Source: Zelopaecilomyces penicillatus (Eukaryota; Ascomycota; Sordariomycetes; Hypocreales; Pseudodiploosporaceae). From it: 64,000 nt of DNA. The DNA is taken from the NCBI GenBank assembly GCA_005765155.1, contig VCCP01000002.1, positions 2,604,001 to 2,668,000 on the forward strand. The letters are read 5' to 3'. The notes below the pieces were generated by a model, which had not been told where the DNA came from, made no database searches, and was given only the letters and a program-made list of their open reading frames with translations. Numbering within the stretch: position 1 is the stretch's first letter; every line of letters starts with the position of its first letter. A program made the translations under genes and the position numbers. Below, piece by piece: positions 1 to 14,399 of this stretch.

Positions 1-2349
1 AATAAAGATAATTCTAATATTATAATTCTTATTAAATAATTTAATAAATAATCTTATATAAATATTATTAAATAAATTAATTATAATATTTAATATAAAT
101 AAATTAATAGAATTATTATAAATAAATATTAATAAAATAAATATTAAAATATTTATTTATTAAAAAGATTAATTATATAATAAATATAATAATAATATAT
201 ATAAAATATATTTATAATTAAATATATAAATTAATAAAGTTTAATATAAATAATAAAATATATTTAAGATTATATAATAATTATTAATTATAAAATAAAT
301 TACTCTAAGAATAATTATTATAATAAATAAGATTTTTAAAAATACTTAAATATATTAATCTATTAATATATAAACTAGATTTATTCATTTATTAAGGTAT
401 TTATTAAATAATATCTATTATATATTTATATCTAATATCTAATAAAATCAATTCATTTAATAGGATATTATATAAATAAATATAATTAAAAAGAATTAAA
501 AAATAAATTAAAAAATAAATTAAAAAATAAAAGATTTAAAAGATTCAAAAGATTATTAAAAAATAAATATATAATTAAATAAAAAATATTTTAATTAAAA
601 TATAATAAATAAAAAAAAAAGAAAAAAGCTTATATAAATTATAATAAATATAATTAAAGATTATAGATAAAAAATTCTTATTTAAAAGTTATAAGAAATA
701 TATTTATTAAAAAAAAAAAAAGAGAATAATAAAAGATATTTTATATAATAAAAATAAAATTATAGATAATATTAATAAAAAGAAAATATAAAAATAATTA
801 TTAATTAATAAAAAAATAAAAAAAAAAGATTAATCTTATTAATCTTTTTAAAAAAAAATCTATTATAAAAATTAATAAGAAAATATACTTTATTATAATA
901 GATTAATAAATAAGTTTATTTAATAATAATTTATATTATAATTATAAAACTTAAAGTAATTAAAATACTTTTTAAAAAAAAGATATAAAATAAATTAAAG
1001 AAGATAAAATAAATCAAAGAATATTAAATAATAATTAAAAAATAAACTTTTTTTTTTAAATATAGATATTAATTAAGTATTATATTTAGAATTTATTTTA
1101 TTATTTTATATTATTAAAATACTTTAAAAAATCATAAAAAAAAAAGAGAAATATAATATATATTATTAATAAATATTAATTATTTTAATAATTTCTTATT
1201 ATTATTATATATTATAAAGAATAAAAACTATTTTTATTATTTAATATTTTGAAGAAATATTCTTATTTTATTAAAGAAATAATTCTTAAAAGTAAAATTA
1301 TAAAAAAATAAAATAAATTATTTATAAGATTTATCATATTAATTAATATATATCTTTTAATAATTAATATATTAAATAAAGATTATTAAAAAGATTATAT
1401 TTTAAATTTAAATAAAATTAATTTTTAAAAGAAGATTTTAGTATATATAAAAAAAGAAATTTTAAAATAAAAAGAATTTAATTTATTATTTAATAAAAGG
1501 CTAAATAAATCTATATTCTTATTTTAAATATATTATTTATATTAATATTAAAATAATAAAACAATAAAATTCTATAATTAAAATAATTAAAATTAATATA
1601 AAATTAATAATTATTTTAATAATAAATAATAAATATTATATATAAATATTAATTTAATTATTTATTAAGGAATTTAATTAATATATTAATAAAATAGAGA
1701 AAGAATAAAATAAAAATATAATAAAGAATAAAAGTATTAATAAATACTTTATTATTATAAAAAGGTTTAAATATAATTAAAATATCTAGAGAAATAATAT
1801 TAATAGTTAATAATTAAACTCTTTATAATAAGATTAAAAAATAAATTAAATATAATTATATAATTATATAATTAATAAATAAATAAATTAGATTATTTAT
1901 TATATTATACAAATATTTATTATCTAGAAAATATAATATTAAAAAAAAGGATTTATATAATATAAGATAGATTTATATATGATTAATAGGAAATTCTTAT
2001 TATAATAATTAAAATAAAAATAAATATTAATAAGATATTTAAATAAATAAAAGCAGATCTATAAAAAGAGATTATAAATTTAAGATAAGATTTAAATATA
2101 TTATTAAAAAGTTAAAATCAAATAATCTAATATCTAAAATTAATAATAAAATAAAGAATAATAAATTAATTATCTTTTTCTTAATAATAGATAATTATTA
2201 TAATTATTAGATTATATTATTAAATATAATATATATTATAATAATTAAATAATTAGATTATATATTTATTTATTTAATTAATTAAATTATTAAATTATTA
2301 AAATATTAGATTAAATAAATAAATAAAGATATTCCTTATATATATAATA
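1..2349 (+). mobile_element. Gypsy family A, inverted partial copy
   Basis: The reverse complement of this stretch aligns continuously with the 3' part of the family A Gypsy seen at 3838-13255, running from its LTR through the sequence found near 4.7-5.1 kb and onward. The coding strand is therefore plus here, opposite to the two larger copies. The element ends at a 154-bp LTR at 2196-2349 and runs off the left edge of the window. The GC content is extremely low: C is almost absent except in CT or CC context, and G except in AG or GG context. That is the footprint of heavy RIP. No frame stays open. Identification rests on the repeat alignment, not on protein similarity in this copy. Confidence 0.72.
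2196..2349 (+). repeat. LTR of inverted family A Gypsy
   Basis: Reverse-complement copy of the 154-bp LTR also present at 3049, 3838, 13102 and 26583. The ends read TATTATA..., which fits a canonical TG...CA terminus after TG-to-TA and CA-to-TA changes. Confidence 0.7.
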
Positions 2350-3048
2350 ATATCTTTATTTAAATAGCTTTTATTTTATTATAATTATAATAATTATTAA
2401 TTAATATAAGGTTTTAAGATAATAGATTAAAATAAATATAATTTATATAGCCTTAATTATTAAAGTAATATTAAATATAATTATTAATTAATAATATTAT
2501 AAATAATTAATTAATTTAATTTATTAAGCTAGTTTATTTAATATATATTTATTTTTATATAAATATCAATATTAATATAATAGATATAGAGTTATTATTA
2601 TATTAAGAAGAATTCTTTTTATATATTTTTTAATATAATTTCTTTATTAATAATAATAATAATTAAGATTATAATTTTAGTCTTAATTTATAATATCTTT
2701 AAATTTTTATAAATTTATTTATAATCTTTTTATTATTTATTATTTATAAAGCCTTAAATAGAATTTATAATTTACTTTTAATTTATAATCTTAATAATAT
2801 ATATTAAATAAAAATAAAAGTAGTTTATTTTATATATATTATTTATATTAAAAAACTTTTAAATATATTATTTTAATTATATATTAAGAATAAATCTATT
2901 TTTTTATATATTAGCTATATTATTATAAAAGGTTTATTTATTATTAAATACATAAATAAAATATTTATAAAATATTTATATTAAAGCTATAAAAAATTAT
3001 TATAAATATCTTTATTAATTAAAAAGCTTAATTTATTATAAAAAAGAC
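2350..3048. other. AT-rich spacer, unassigned
   Basis: About 700 bp of RIP-like AT-rich DNA between the inverted and direct family A copies. No ORF and no match to the other repeats in the window was recognised. It should be continuous with 26742 onward before the A-old insertion. Its last five bases (AAGAC) pair with AAGGC at 26737-26741 as the A-old target duplication, differing by one G-to-A change. Confidence 0.5.
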
Positions 3049-3202
3049 TATTATATATAAAAAGAATATCTTTATTTTTTTATTTAATCTAGTTTTCTAG
3101 TTATTTAATAATTTAATTAAATAAATAAATAAATAAATAATCTAATTATTTAATTATTATAATATATATAATATTTAATAATATAATTTAGTAATTATAA
3201 TA
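3049..3202 (-). repeat. 3' LTR of A-old
   Basis: 154-bp LTR, the left end of A-old. About 635 bp of A-old 3' internal sequence follow (3203-3837) before the A-young insertion. This segment matches 3991-4711 of A-young. Confidence 0.78.
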
Positions 3203-3837
3203 ATTATCTATTATTAGGAAAAAGATAATTAATTCTTTATTATTAATTTTATATATTAGATTATTTAACTTTAATCCTTTATTAATATATTTAAATCTTA
3301 TCTTAAAGTTATAATCTTTTTTTATAGATTTATTTTTATTTATTTAATTATATTATTAATTTTTATTTTTATTTTAATTATTATATTAAGAATTTCTTAT
3401 TAATTATTTATAAATTTATCTTATATTTTATAAATCTCCTTTTTTAATATTATATTTTTTAAATAATTATATTTATATAATATAATAAATAATTTAATTT
3501 ATTTATTTATTAATTATATAATTATAAAAATATATTTAATTTCCTTTTTAATCTTATTATAAAGAATTTAATTATTAATTATTAATATTAATATTTTAGG
3601 TATTTTAATTATATCTAAATCTTTTTATAATAATAAAGTATATATTAATATATTTATTATTTATTATATTTTTATTTTATTTTTTCTTTACTTTATTAAT
3701 AGATTTTTAATATTATTATAATTTAATTCTTTAATAAATAAATTAAATTAACTTCTATATTTAATATAATAAAAAAATTTTAAAATAAAAATATAGATTT
3801 ATTTAGCCTTTTATTAAATAATAGATTAGATTCCTTT

Positions 3838-3990
3838 TATTATATATAAAAAGGATACCTTTATTCTTCTATCTGATATAGTATTCTAGCTATTTAATAA
3901 TCTAATCAGATAAGTAAAGGAATAAACAATCTAATTATTTAACTATTATAATATATATAGCATCTGATAATAAATCTAATAATTATAATA
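3838..3990 (-). repeat. 3' LTR of A-young
   Basis: 153-bp copy of the family A LTR at the left end of A-young, immediately after the CCTTT duplication. Confidence 0.8.
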
Positions 3991-6900
3991 ATTATCTATT
4001 ATTAGAAAAAAAGCAATTAATCCTTTATTACTTATTCTATTATTGATTTTATATATTAAATTATCTGATTTTAACCCTTTATTAGTATATTCAAATCTTG
4101 TTTTAGGATTATAATTTCCTTCTATAGATCCACTTTTATCTATTTGATTATCTTATTAATATTTATTTTTCTCTTAATTATTATATTAAGAATTTCCTAT
4201 CGATTACTTATAAATCTACCTTATAATATATAAATTTCCCTTTTTAATACTATATTTTCTAGGCAGTTATATTTATATAATATAGCAAGCAATCTAATTT
4301 ATTTATTTATTAATTATATAATTATAATAATATATTTAATTTCTTTTTTAATGTTATTATAAAGAACTTGATTATTAGTTATTAGTATTAGTATTACTTC
4401 TCTAGGTATTTTAATTATATCTAAACCTTTTTATAATAATAAAGTATTTATTAATACCTTTATCCTTTATTATATCTTTATTTTATCCTTTCTCTACTTT
4501 ATTAATAGATTTTTAATATTATTATAATTTAATTTCTTAATAAATAAATTAAATTACCCTTTATATTTAATATCTATTACTAAAACTATTATTAAAGTTA
4601 TATTAGTTTTGATTTCTTTAGTTATAGTACTTTATTATCCTGATATTAATATAAATAATCTATTTAGAATAGGAATATAGACTTATTCAGCCTCTTATCG
4701 AGTGATAGATTAGATTCCTTCTACCTTAAAATTTCACTTTCCTATATAAGCTAAGATTTCTTCTTTAAAATCGCTTTTATTTAAATCTAATATATAGTCC
4801 TTTTAATAATCTCTATTTAATCTATTAATTACTAAAAGATATATATTAACCAGTATAATAAATCTTATAAATAATTTATTTACTTTTTCTATAGCTTTAT
4901 TACTAGGAATTATTCCTTTAATAAAATAAGAGTATTTCTTTAAAATATCTAATAAAAGAAATAATTTTTATTCTTTATAATATATAATAATAATTAGAAA
5001 TCATTAAAATAATTAATATTTATTAATAATATATATTGTATTTTCCTTTTCTTTACCTAGGACTTCTCTAAATATCTTAATAATATATAATAATAAGATA
5101 AATTCTGGATATAATATCTAATTAATACTAGTATTAAGGACCTTTATTTTAAGCTCCTTTAACTATTTTTTTATATTTTTTAATCTATTCTATACCTATT
5201 ATTTTTCCTTAAAAAGAACTTTAATTATTTTAAGTTTTATAATTATAATATTAATTAATTCTAGATAATCTTTATAATCTAATCTAATATAATAAAATAC
5301 TTTAATTATTAGTATATAATAATATATCCTTAATTCTCTAGTATTTAGATTTTTAAAATATATAATATTATAATAAATTAATAAACTAATATAATATATA
5401 TCTATTATTTTATAATTTATTAATTAAATATTAAATATCTTATTATTAAATAAAGTTATTTATTAATTTATTATAATAAAATATCTTTCTTATTAATTTC
5501 TATAATAGGTCTATTTTATAAAGAAATTAATAAAATTTATCTTTCTTTTTCTTTTCTTATTAATTAATAATTTATTCTTTTTTCTTATTTTTTACTTTTC
5601 TTTTATTTTCTTCTTAATAGTATTATCTATAAATTTATCCTTAGTATATTAAATACCTTTTCCTATTCTTTTTTTTTTAATAGATATACTTTCTATAACT
5701 TTTAAATAGAGTTTTTCTACTTATAGTCTTTAACTATACTTATTATAATCTATATAAGCTCCTTTCTCTTTCTCTATTTATTATATTCTAATCTAAACCC
5801 CTTCTATTTAATTATATATTCGATTTATAAATATTTATGTCTTTTATTTATTTAATTTTTAATAGTTTTTTAGATCTCTTATTCTTTATTTTATCCTTTA
5901 ATCTTTATTAATTATATCTACTTATTTAATATCCTATTAAATAGATTAATTCTATTAAATGTTAGATATAAATATATAATTAATATTACTTAATAGATAT
6001 TTTAATAAATAGGTAAATCCAGTTTATATATTAATAAACTAATATATTTAAATATTTTAAAAGATTCTATTTACTATTATAACTATTTTTATAATAGTTT
6101 ATCTAATAATTAATAACCCTTATATAATCTTAGATATACTTTATTATCTATCTTAAACTTTATTAGTCTATACTTTTGATTATAAATATACTTTATATAT
6201 ACTATTATTATATCTATTATATAATTAATTTCTTTAATAAATAAATACCTTAAGGTATCTAATACCTTAATATCTATTTTATTAGTATTTATTTATAATA
6301 ATTCTATTAATCTATTTAGTTTAAATCCTATAATTAATTTATTTAATGATTTTTATATAAAATTACTTATTAAATTATTTAATAAGAATTATAATACTAA
6401 AATCATCTCTATTTATAATATATCTAATATTATTAAATAATACCTTAATACTAGTTCTATAGTTTGATTTTTTATTTTAGATAATTTATTAATTTATAAA
6501 TAATATATAGTATTAAAAGTAAGTTTAGTCTTTAATATACTAAAGAATCCCTTTTAAAAATCTAAAGTAAATTTTATATCCTAATTATTAATTATAACTC
6601 TAGGTATCCCTTAATTATATAATAATAAGATTCTTAATTATACTTTAGCCTATTATTTAATAGTATAATAAACTAATCCTAGGATTAAAATCGATTTTTT
6701 ACTTTATTTATAGATTACTATTATTATTATATTAAATAGATATTTATACTTTAGTATCTTCTAAAATAATTAAGGTATTTCTTCTAATAGTCCTATAATA
6801 AAATTAATAGCTATTATATAAAATAGCTTATATAATATTATTATTAATTATAATTTATTTAATAATTTTGCTCGATCTATTAAATTTTCTAAATATACCT

Positions 6901-8232
6901 TATAATAGGATATCTATTATTTTATTTATTTTACTATTTAATAGAATATCAGACTATTTAAAGCTATAATAATCTTATATATCTCTATATAGAAATTCTA
7001 ATTATATACTTCTATTAATATACTTACTATATAGTTTTATAGAATATATAATTTCCTTATATTATTTAATTCTAAATAATATAATAGCTTATTTTCTATT
7101 ATAAATAATAATTTTATACTTAATAGCCTTCCTTTTATATTATTTTCTTATCTAGGTTTTTATACCTTAATCACTTTAATTATTTTAATAAATTTATTAT
7201 CCTTTATATACCCTTTAATAAATTTATCTTTTAATTTATTATTAATTAATATTATAATTATAAAGTAATATATATCTTTACTTTAGATATTATTAAGCTT
7301 GTTTATTACTTTCTCTTTTAATAAGTTTTCTTAGACTTTTTTATAAAATTCTTTATCTTTAATTAAAAATTATAATAATATATTAGATATAAAATTTATC
7401 TTTCCTAGGATATAATATATATTCAGCCTATATTAACTTAGATAAATAAATACTATTATAAATTAATAATTTATTTTTATTAAATCTAATATCAATATAT
7501 TTATATAATTAATTATTCCCTTTATTACTATATAATCTATCAGGATTATAATCGATTAGCTTAATAATTAAATTATTATCCTTAATTTCTGATATAATTA
7601 TATTAAATATTTAACTTTAAGCTTAATTAATTTATACCTTTTCTTAGATTTTATTAATAATCTACTTAAAAATATAATCAATTATATTTATTAAATTAAT
7701 ATATTTTTACTATCCTATATATTGTTTTAAGATAAAAGATAAAAAATCCTATTCCTTATCTATTTATATTAAGCTTAAAGAAAATAAATTTTATTAGATT
7801 ATAATAATATAATATTATCTCTTTTATTAGATATTCTTATAATATTTTAAATAATTTCTTCTTAGCTAATATTAATTTAAATAAAACTTTCTTTATTTTA
7901 AATATTCTTACTTTTTTATTAATTTTTTTAATGGTTTAATTATCTTTTCTTAGTTTATTTAATAAACTTATTTTATATATTTTTAAGGGTTTAATCTTTA
8001 TTTAAAATCTATAAATAAATTATCTAAGAAAGATTATTATTCCTAGATATATTTCTAGATTAGCTAGTATAATTAATATTTTTATCTTCTTTAATACCTT
8101 TATTTTATCCTTTATTATACTTATATTAAATATATTAACTTGAAATTTAAATAATTTAATCAATAAATATATATAGAAAGATTTTAAGGATAAGATTACT
8201 AATTAAAGATTTTTAAAGAGGTATAATACTTT

Positions 8233-8707
8233 TATTATAATTTGCAGTATAAAGTTATAACTAAAGCTAGTAGCGATAGCAGTGGAAGAAAGGCAGCGAA
8301 TAGTTATCCAGAGTGAAGTCTGTAGAAAAGAAGAAAGAAGTGATTAAATTGCCGATAGAGAAAGAAAGCAGGATTCAACTAGGAATCTAGCTATCTTATA
8401 TATCTAAATAATACTAGGATTATTTGAAATTATTTAAGAATTCCAAATAATATTTCTTTAGATTTCTAAGCATTCCAAATAATAAGAAAGGGAGAGGTAT
8501 AAGGGATAAGCCCTTATTTTACTAGTCTAGCCTGATATAGCAGGTCAGGCTGCACGGGCTTTTTAGGTCTTATAGCAGGTCAGGCTGCTATCTTATAGCA
8601 GGTCTGGCTGCTAGGGCTATAGCAGGTTTAGCTGCTAAGCTGTAGTAGGTCTAGCTACTAGTCTTATAACAGGTTAGGCTGTTATATAAAACCCACTTAT
8701 TTTAACA
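8233..8707 (-). repeat. Solo LTR of the Copia family
   Basis: 475-bp element ending in TATTATAA...TTTTAACA, flanked by perfect ACTTT duplications (8228-8232 and 8708-8712). It is homologous to the two 421-bp LTRs of the Copia at 57201-63428 and in the same orientation. No internal Copia sequence is adjacent, so it is a solo LTR, presumably from LTR-LTR recombination. It is visibly more GC-rich than the Gypsy around it. It is longer than the other LTRs because it has about six copies of a roughly 22-bp hairpin-forming unit instead of three. Confidence 0.92.
8537..8692. repeat. Hairpin-unit tandem repeat in solo LTR
   Basis: About six imperfect units of the form AGCAGGTYWRGCTGCT, spaced roughly 22-26 bp. 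Each has a self-complementary AGCAG...CTGCT stem. Two units are mutated symmetrically on both arms (AGTAG...CTACT and AACAG...CTGTT), so pairing is preserved. Confidence 0.7.
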
Positions 8708-11700
8708 ACTTTATATAAATATTTATAATAATCCTTAAAGTTATTACTAAAGATAATAATATTATTAATATATACTTTAATAAATTCTTTATAGGGATAT
8801 AACCTTTAGTCTATAAATTATTATATAAAAGCTGGACTATTTTTTTAAATCCTATTAATATAATATAAGATATTTCTAGTCCTTATAGGCTGACTATAAC
8901 TATTCTATCCTTATATTTATTATATACTAGTAGTTAATAAAAAAATACTAATATATCTAGTATTAATATATATGTTTTATCTCTTAAAGATAATATTATC
9001 TTTTCTTATAAAGGAATAAGGTAAATATCTAATATAATGATTTTATTTAATTATCTTAAATCAATTATTATCCTTTCTTTTTATTTATCTATAATTTATT
9101 ACTATATAATAAAAACAAGGCAATTAAAAGGTATTAGTTTTCTTATTTAGTTTATATATCCTTGATTATAAAGGTTATCTATTATAGTATTAAGAAATTT
9201 CTTATCTTTAATTCTTAGTAAATAAGGCTTTACTATTAGTTTCTTATTTTATTATCCTTTTACTAAATTAATTCTTATCTTATCTTCTTTATCTATTAGG
9301 ATTATACCTTAATTATACTATATATTATAAGATTTGATTAGTTTTATAATAATTATAGCCTCTTTTGGAATTTTTATATATATATAGATTCTTACTTAGT
9401 TTTTATTTTATTTAATTTAATTAGTTTAATAATAGAATCTTTTTTAAGATTCTTAATACTATATTTATCTATTAAATATAAATTAACTTTCTCTTATAAT
9501 TTATTTATAAGTAGGTTTAATACTTTAATTATCTTATTAAATAGATTAAATTTATTATTTATTATATTTATATAGCTTATCACTATATTAATATTTTCTT
9601 ATAATCTAATATAATATCTATATCTATTATAATTATTTAAATATCTTAATTTTTACTTATAGTAATATCTTACTAGTTTATCTATATTATTTATTATTAT
9701 AATATAGCTTATTATAGGTAATACCCCTAATATATCCAAGGTATAAATATAATCTATAATTAAAGTACCCTTTAATATAAAATAATATACCCTTTTTATA
9801 AAGTATAGGTTATAATAGTTAAGATAAATATAATTTACTAGGATTTATTGCTTTAATTTTAAAGGAATTATTATATTTTATAATATTATTACCCTTTAAT
9901 AAATTAATTTATATTTTATTTATATTTTAAAAGGTATTAATATATTATAAACAGTATAAATTTATAATTTCTTTTTTATTATTAAGATATTAATATTATA
10001 TTTATTAATAAAATTTATTTTTAATAGTATATTTAATTTTAAGTTTTTTTATTAACTATATATTAATTATAAAATAAATATATATTACTTTTTTATTGAT
10101 TTATCTAATAATATAAAAGTTAAATCTGGCTTTATTAATAATTTTAAATAGCTTGATTACTCCTTATATTAATTTTAGCTTATCTATCTTATAAAATTTT
10201 ATATTTAATAAATTTTATTAAAGCTATTCTTTATTAATTAATATATTTAAATATACTATATCGATTATAGTAGTTATTATTAATCTATTTAATATAAATC
10301 TTATATTAATTTTTAAATAATTATACCTTATTAATTCCTTATCTTTGGATTTTCGATTTATCTTAATAATTTAATCTTATTAAAAATAGAGATATATATC
10401 TTCTCTAGATTTTCCTTTATATAAATATATCTATTTAAAATAAATCACTATATCCCTTTTATTTAACTATTCTAATAATATAATTAATTTATTAAATATA
10501 CTTTTTTTTAATATAATATAATTATTTATAAATATATAATATATTAATAAAGATCTTATATTAAAATATATATTATACTTTAAGTAATCCTTTTATATAT
10601 CTTTTTCTTTATTATCTATATATTTAAATAATAAAATAAATAATTTAAAAAGAAGAATTTATTAAGATAAAGACTTTTCTATTAAAGTAAATACTAAGAA
10701 TAATTTATAAAAAGAATTAAAAAAGATTTTATTAATATTATTTAAGATATAATAGCTTTTATTAAAATTATATATAATAAACTCAAATATTATCTAATAT
10801 CTAGCTACCTTTAATTATTACTTATATTCCTTAATACTCTTATCTTTAATATTAATATTAATATCTTTATTATCTTTATTTTAATAATATATATAATTAT
10901 TCTATATTTAATATTTAGGTATCTATTATTAGTATTAAATAGATTAGATATTTCCTTTATTCTAGTAATAGTATTAACTATTTCTTTAATAGATATTACT
11001 ATTAGATCTTAATTATAATATATTATAGAAATTCTATATTTATTAATTTAATTTATTATAAGAAAGTATATATCTTAATTATTCTTAAGGATTTATCTAG
11101 CCTTTATTATAGAAAAAACTATTTAATCTTTAATTTATCTAATTTATTAATTAATTATATAATCTTATTCTAGTAAAGCTATTATATATATTTTAGCTTA
11201 ATATAAAGGTTTAATTTATTTATTATAGATTTTCGTTTTACTACCTTTATTAATTGAATTATTAACTATTTTAATTATAATATATTTAATTATCTATCTC
11301 TTTAAATATATATATTAATTCAATCACTTTAATACTATCTATTCTATAATACCTTAATATTATTATATTAAAGGGTAATTTAATTTTAATTAATATTATT
11401 TATTATACTTATTATTTTTTATAAATATAATTAAGGTATTCTATTAGATTTATACCTTCTTATAGATAGAAAATCAATTTATCTAGGGATTTATTTAAAT
11501 AAGTATAAATTTGGTTTAGTTATTAATTAATTATTTAAAGCCTATTACTCTAACCACTTAAAGCAGCTTTAATACCTATTTCTTAATATTAATACCTTAA
11601 TAATAATCTTCTTCTAAATATTTTATAGTTAATAGTTTTTTAATAGTATTAACTTTATTTATTCTAAACTACTTTTATATTATTATAATCTATATATTAA

Positions 11701-13101
11701 TAAATCTTTTAATATTCTAATATTATTACTCTATTATTATATTAATCTATTAATATAATACCTTATTATAAAGCAGTTAAAAAAGATTTATATATATTAT
11801 CTTAATATAAGATAGATAAGTTATATTATCTTAAATACTTTTAATAAAAAGGTTTATATTTCTTTAAATTATATTACCTTTAACTTATATTATATCTAAT
11901 CTATTAAATAACTTTTCTAATCTAGGATTAAATATTTTGATTTTTTAGATCTTTTATTTATTATATTATACTCTTATACTTTTTTATTATAATTAATTAT
12001 CTACTTTATTACCTATATTATTTATTATATTCCTGATTATTTATTTAAGTAGTATTTAGAATTATTTATTTAATAGATTAATAAAAAATATTATATTTAA
12101 TACCTTTAAAGGGGCCTTATCTTGATTATTTATTATAAAGATATATTATATTTTAGCTATATCTTTAGTTCCTATTTTAGAATAAATAACTATTTCTTAA
12201 TAGGATAAAAAGGATAAATTAATTAATAAGGATAATAATAATATAATCTTATTATCTAATAAAGGTAAGGCTATTTATAATAATACCCTAAAGAGAGTAT
12301 ATTTAATATTATAAATATCTTATCTATTAATACTAAATAATATAATAAATCTCTTCTATATTTTCTTATTTAAAAAAAGATTTTAATTAATTCTTTTTAA
12401 TAATTATTAATAATATTATCTAATTTAATTAAAAGATATAAATCTAACTATTAATTTTTCTATTATTAATATAGCTTTATATTAAAATCCTATTTATAAT
12501 TATCTATTCTAATTTAATAATTTAATATTACTATCTATTTATTTAAAGTTAATAGGAATAGATAAGTATATTATATTTAGGTATAGTTTTTTTAAGTATT
12601 TAATAATAGCTAATAAGGTAATTTAATTAATAGGATAATAAGGTATTGATTGTATTTTACTAATACTAGTTTTAATTATAAATAAAAAGGTTATAGTTAT
12701 ATCTAATATTAAATCTAGGTATTATTTATACTATTTCTATAAATAATAAGCAAATTTACTTTTTCTTTTAACCTAATCTAAAGGGAAATAGGATAATAGA
12801 TTTTTTTAGGTTTTAATAGCTAAAATATATTAATTAATAGTATTTAATAATTCCTTAACCCTTTTAATATCTTTTTTAAAGATAATAATTATATATAAAT
12901 ACTTTATTTATATAAAATTAATAATATATTTAATAATTAATAATTTATTATTTATTTCTAGATACTTATCTTAATAATAAATATATTATTAATAGACTAA
13001 ACTATTAAAAAAGAAGGATTTATTAAATAAAGCTAAAAAAATTCAGTAATAGTTATATAAGGATAAGGGTTATATAACTATTATAAGCAATTATTATTAA
13101 T

Positions 13102-13255
13102 TATTATATATAAAAAGGATATCTTTATTCTTCTATTTAATATAATATTCTAGCTATTTAATAATCTAATCAGATAAATAAAGAAACAAATAATCTAATC
13201 ATTTAACTATTATAATGCATATAGTATTTGATAATATAATCTGATGATTATAATA
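13102..13255 (-). repeat. 5' LTR of A-young
   Basis: 154-bp copy of the family A LTR at the right end of A-young, immediately before the second CCTTT. It looks at first like a shared LTR of a tandem array. The target duplication shows it belongs to the nested element only. Confidence 0.8.
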
Positions 13256-14399
13256 CCTTTTACTTTAAAATTTCATTTTTTTATATATATTAAGATCTTC
13301 TCTTTAAAATCGCTTTTATTTAAATCTAATATATAAATCTTTTAATAATCTCTATCTAATCTATTAATTATTAAAAGATATATATTATTTAATATAATAA
13401 ATCTTATAAATAGTTTATTTATTTTTTTATAGCTTTATTATTAAAGATTATTCTTTTAATATAGTAAAAGTATTCTTTTAAAATATTTAATAAAGAAAAT
13501 AATTTTTATTCTTTATAATATATAATAATAATTAGAAATTATTAAAATAGTTAATATTTATTAATAATATATATTATATTTCTATTTTCTTTATATAGGA
13601 TTTCTTTAAATATTTTAATAATATATAATAATAATATAAATTCTAGATATAATATTTAATTAATATTTATACTTAGGATTTTTATTTTAAGCTTTTTTAA
13701 TTATTTTTTAATATTCTTTAATTTATTTTATACTTATTCATTTCTTTAAAAAGAATTTTAATTATTTTAAGTTTTATAATTATAATATTAATTAATATTA
13801 ATTAATCTTTATAATCTAATTTAATATAATAGAATACTTTAATTATTAATATATAATAATATATCCTTAATTCTTTAATATTTAGATTTTTAAAATATAT
13901 AATACTATAATAAATTAATAAATTAATATAATATATATCTATTATCTTATAATTTATTAATTAAATATTAAATATTTTATTATTAAATAGAATTATTTAT
14001 TAATCTATTATAATAAAATACCTTTTTATTAATTTTTATAATAGGTTTATTCTTTAATAAAATTAATAATATTAATCTTTTATTTTAATTAATAATTTCT
14101 TCTTTTTTTTTATTTTTTACTCTTCTTTTATTTTCATTTTAATAATATTATCTATAAATTTATTTTTAATATATTAAATATCTTTTTTTATTCTTTTTCT
14201 TTTAATAAATATATTTTCTATAATTTTTAAATAGGGGTTTTCTATTTATAATCTTTAATTATATATATTATAGTTTATATAAGCTTTTTTCTCTTTTTTT
14301 ATTTATTATATTCTGGTTTAAATCCTTTTTATTTAATTATATATTTAATTTATAGATATCTATTCTTTTTATTTATTTAATTTTTAATAATCTTTTAAA

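Larger units (their letters stand above)
5950..9350 (-). pseudogene. pol: Gypsy A-young pol remnant (RT, RNase H, integrase)
   Basis: Read on the minus strand and ignoring stops, this region keeps the order of Ty3/Gypsy pol. About 9.3-8.75 kb gives the RT entry and fingers, including a conserved SPAFI-like block. At 8750-8775 the catalytic box reads YINN where YVDD is expected; both aspartate codons have become AAT, a RIP-type change. The solo Copia LTR (8233-8707) interrupts RT just after this box. RT resumes at 8232, and the integrase core and GPY/F-like tail lie at about 6.85-6.0 kb. Stops are TAA or TAG at positions that fit Gln or Trp codons. Domain limits are approximate. Not functional. 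Confidence 0.7.
3838..13255 (-). mobile_element. Gypsy family A, younger copy (A-young), nested in A-old
   Basis: Full-length Gypsy with LTRs at 3838-3990 and 13102-13255, flanked on both sides by CCTTT (3833-3837 and 13256-13260). The A-old sequence resumes exactly at the duplication: 3837 corresponds to element position 4711 and 13256 continues from it. Element length without the solo Copia LTR is about 8.9 kb. On the minus strand, pol domains are readable through stops: RT about 9.35-7.9 kb, RNase H about 7.9-7.4 kb, integrase about 6.85-6.0 kb. Gag should lie at about 10.5-12.9 kb but I could not confirm a zinc knuckle. It is less RIP-damaged than A-old. Confidence 0.85.

Noticed and set aside
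8537..8692. CRISPR-like repeat array
   Set aside because: Units are contiguous, variable and self-complementary within a Copia LTR, with no unique spacers and in a eukaryotic context.
13102..13255. Shared LTR of a tandem Gypsy array
   Set aside because: CCTTT flanks at 3833 and 13256 and exact continuity of the outer element show nested insertion.
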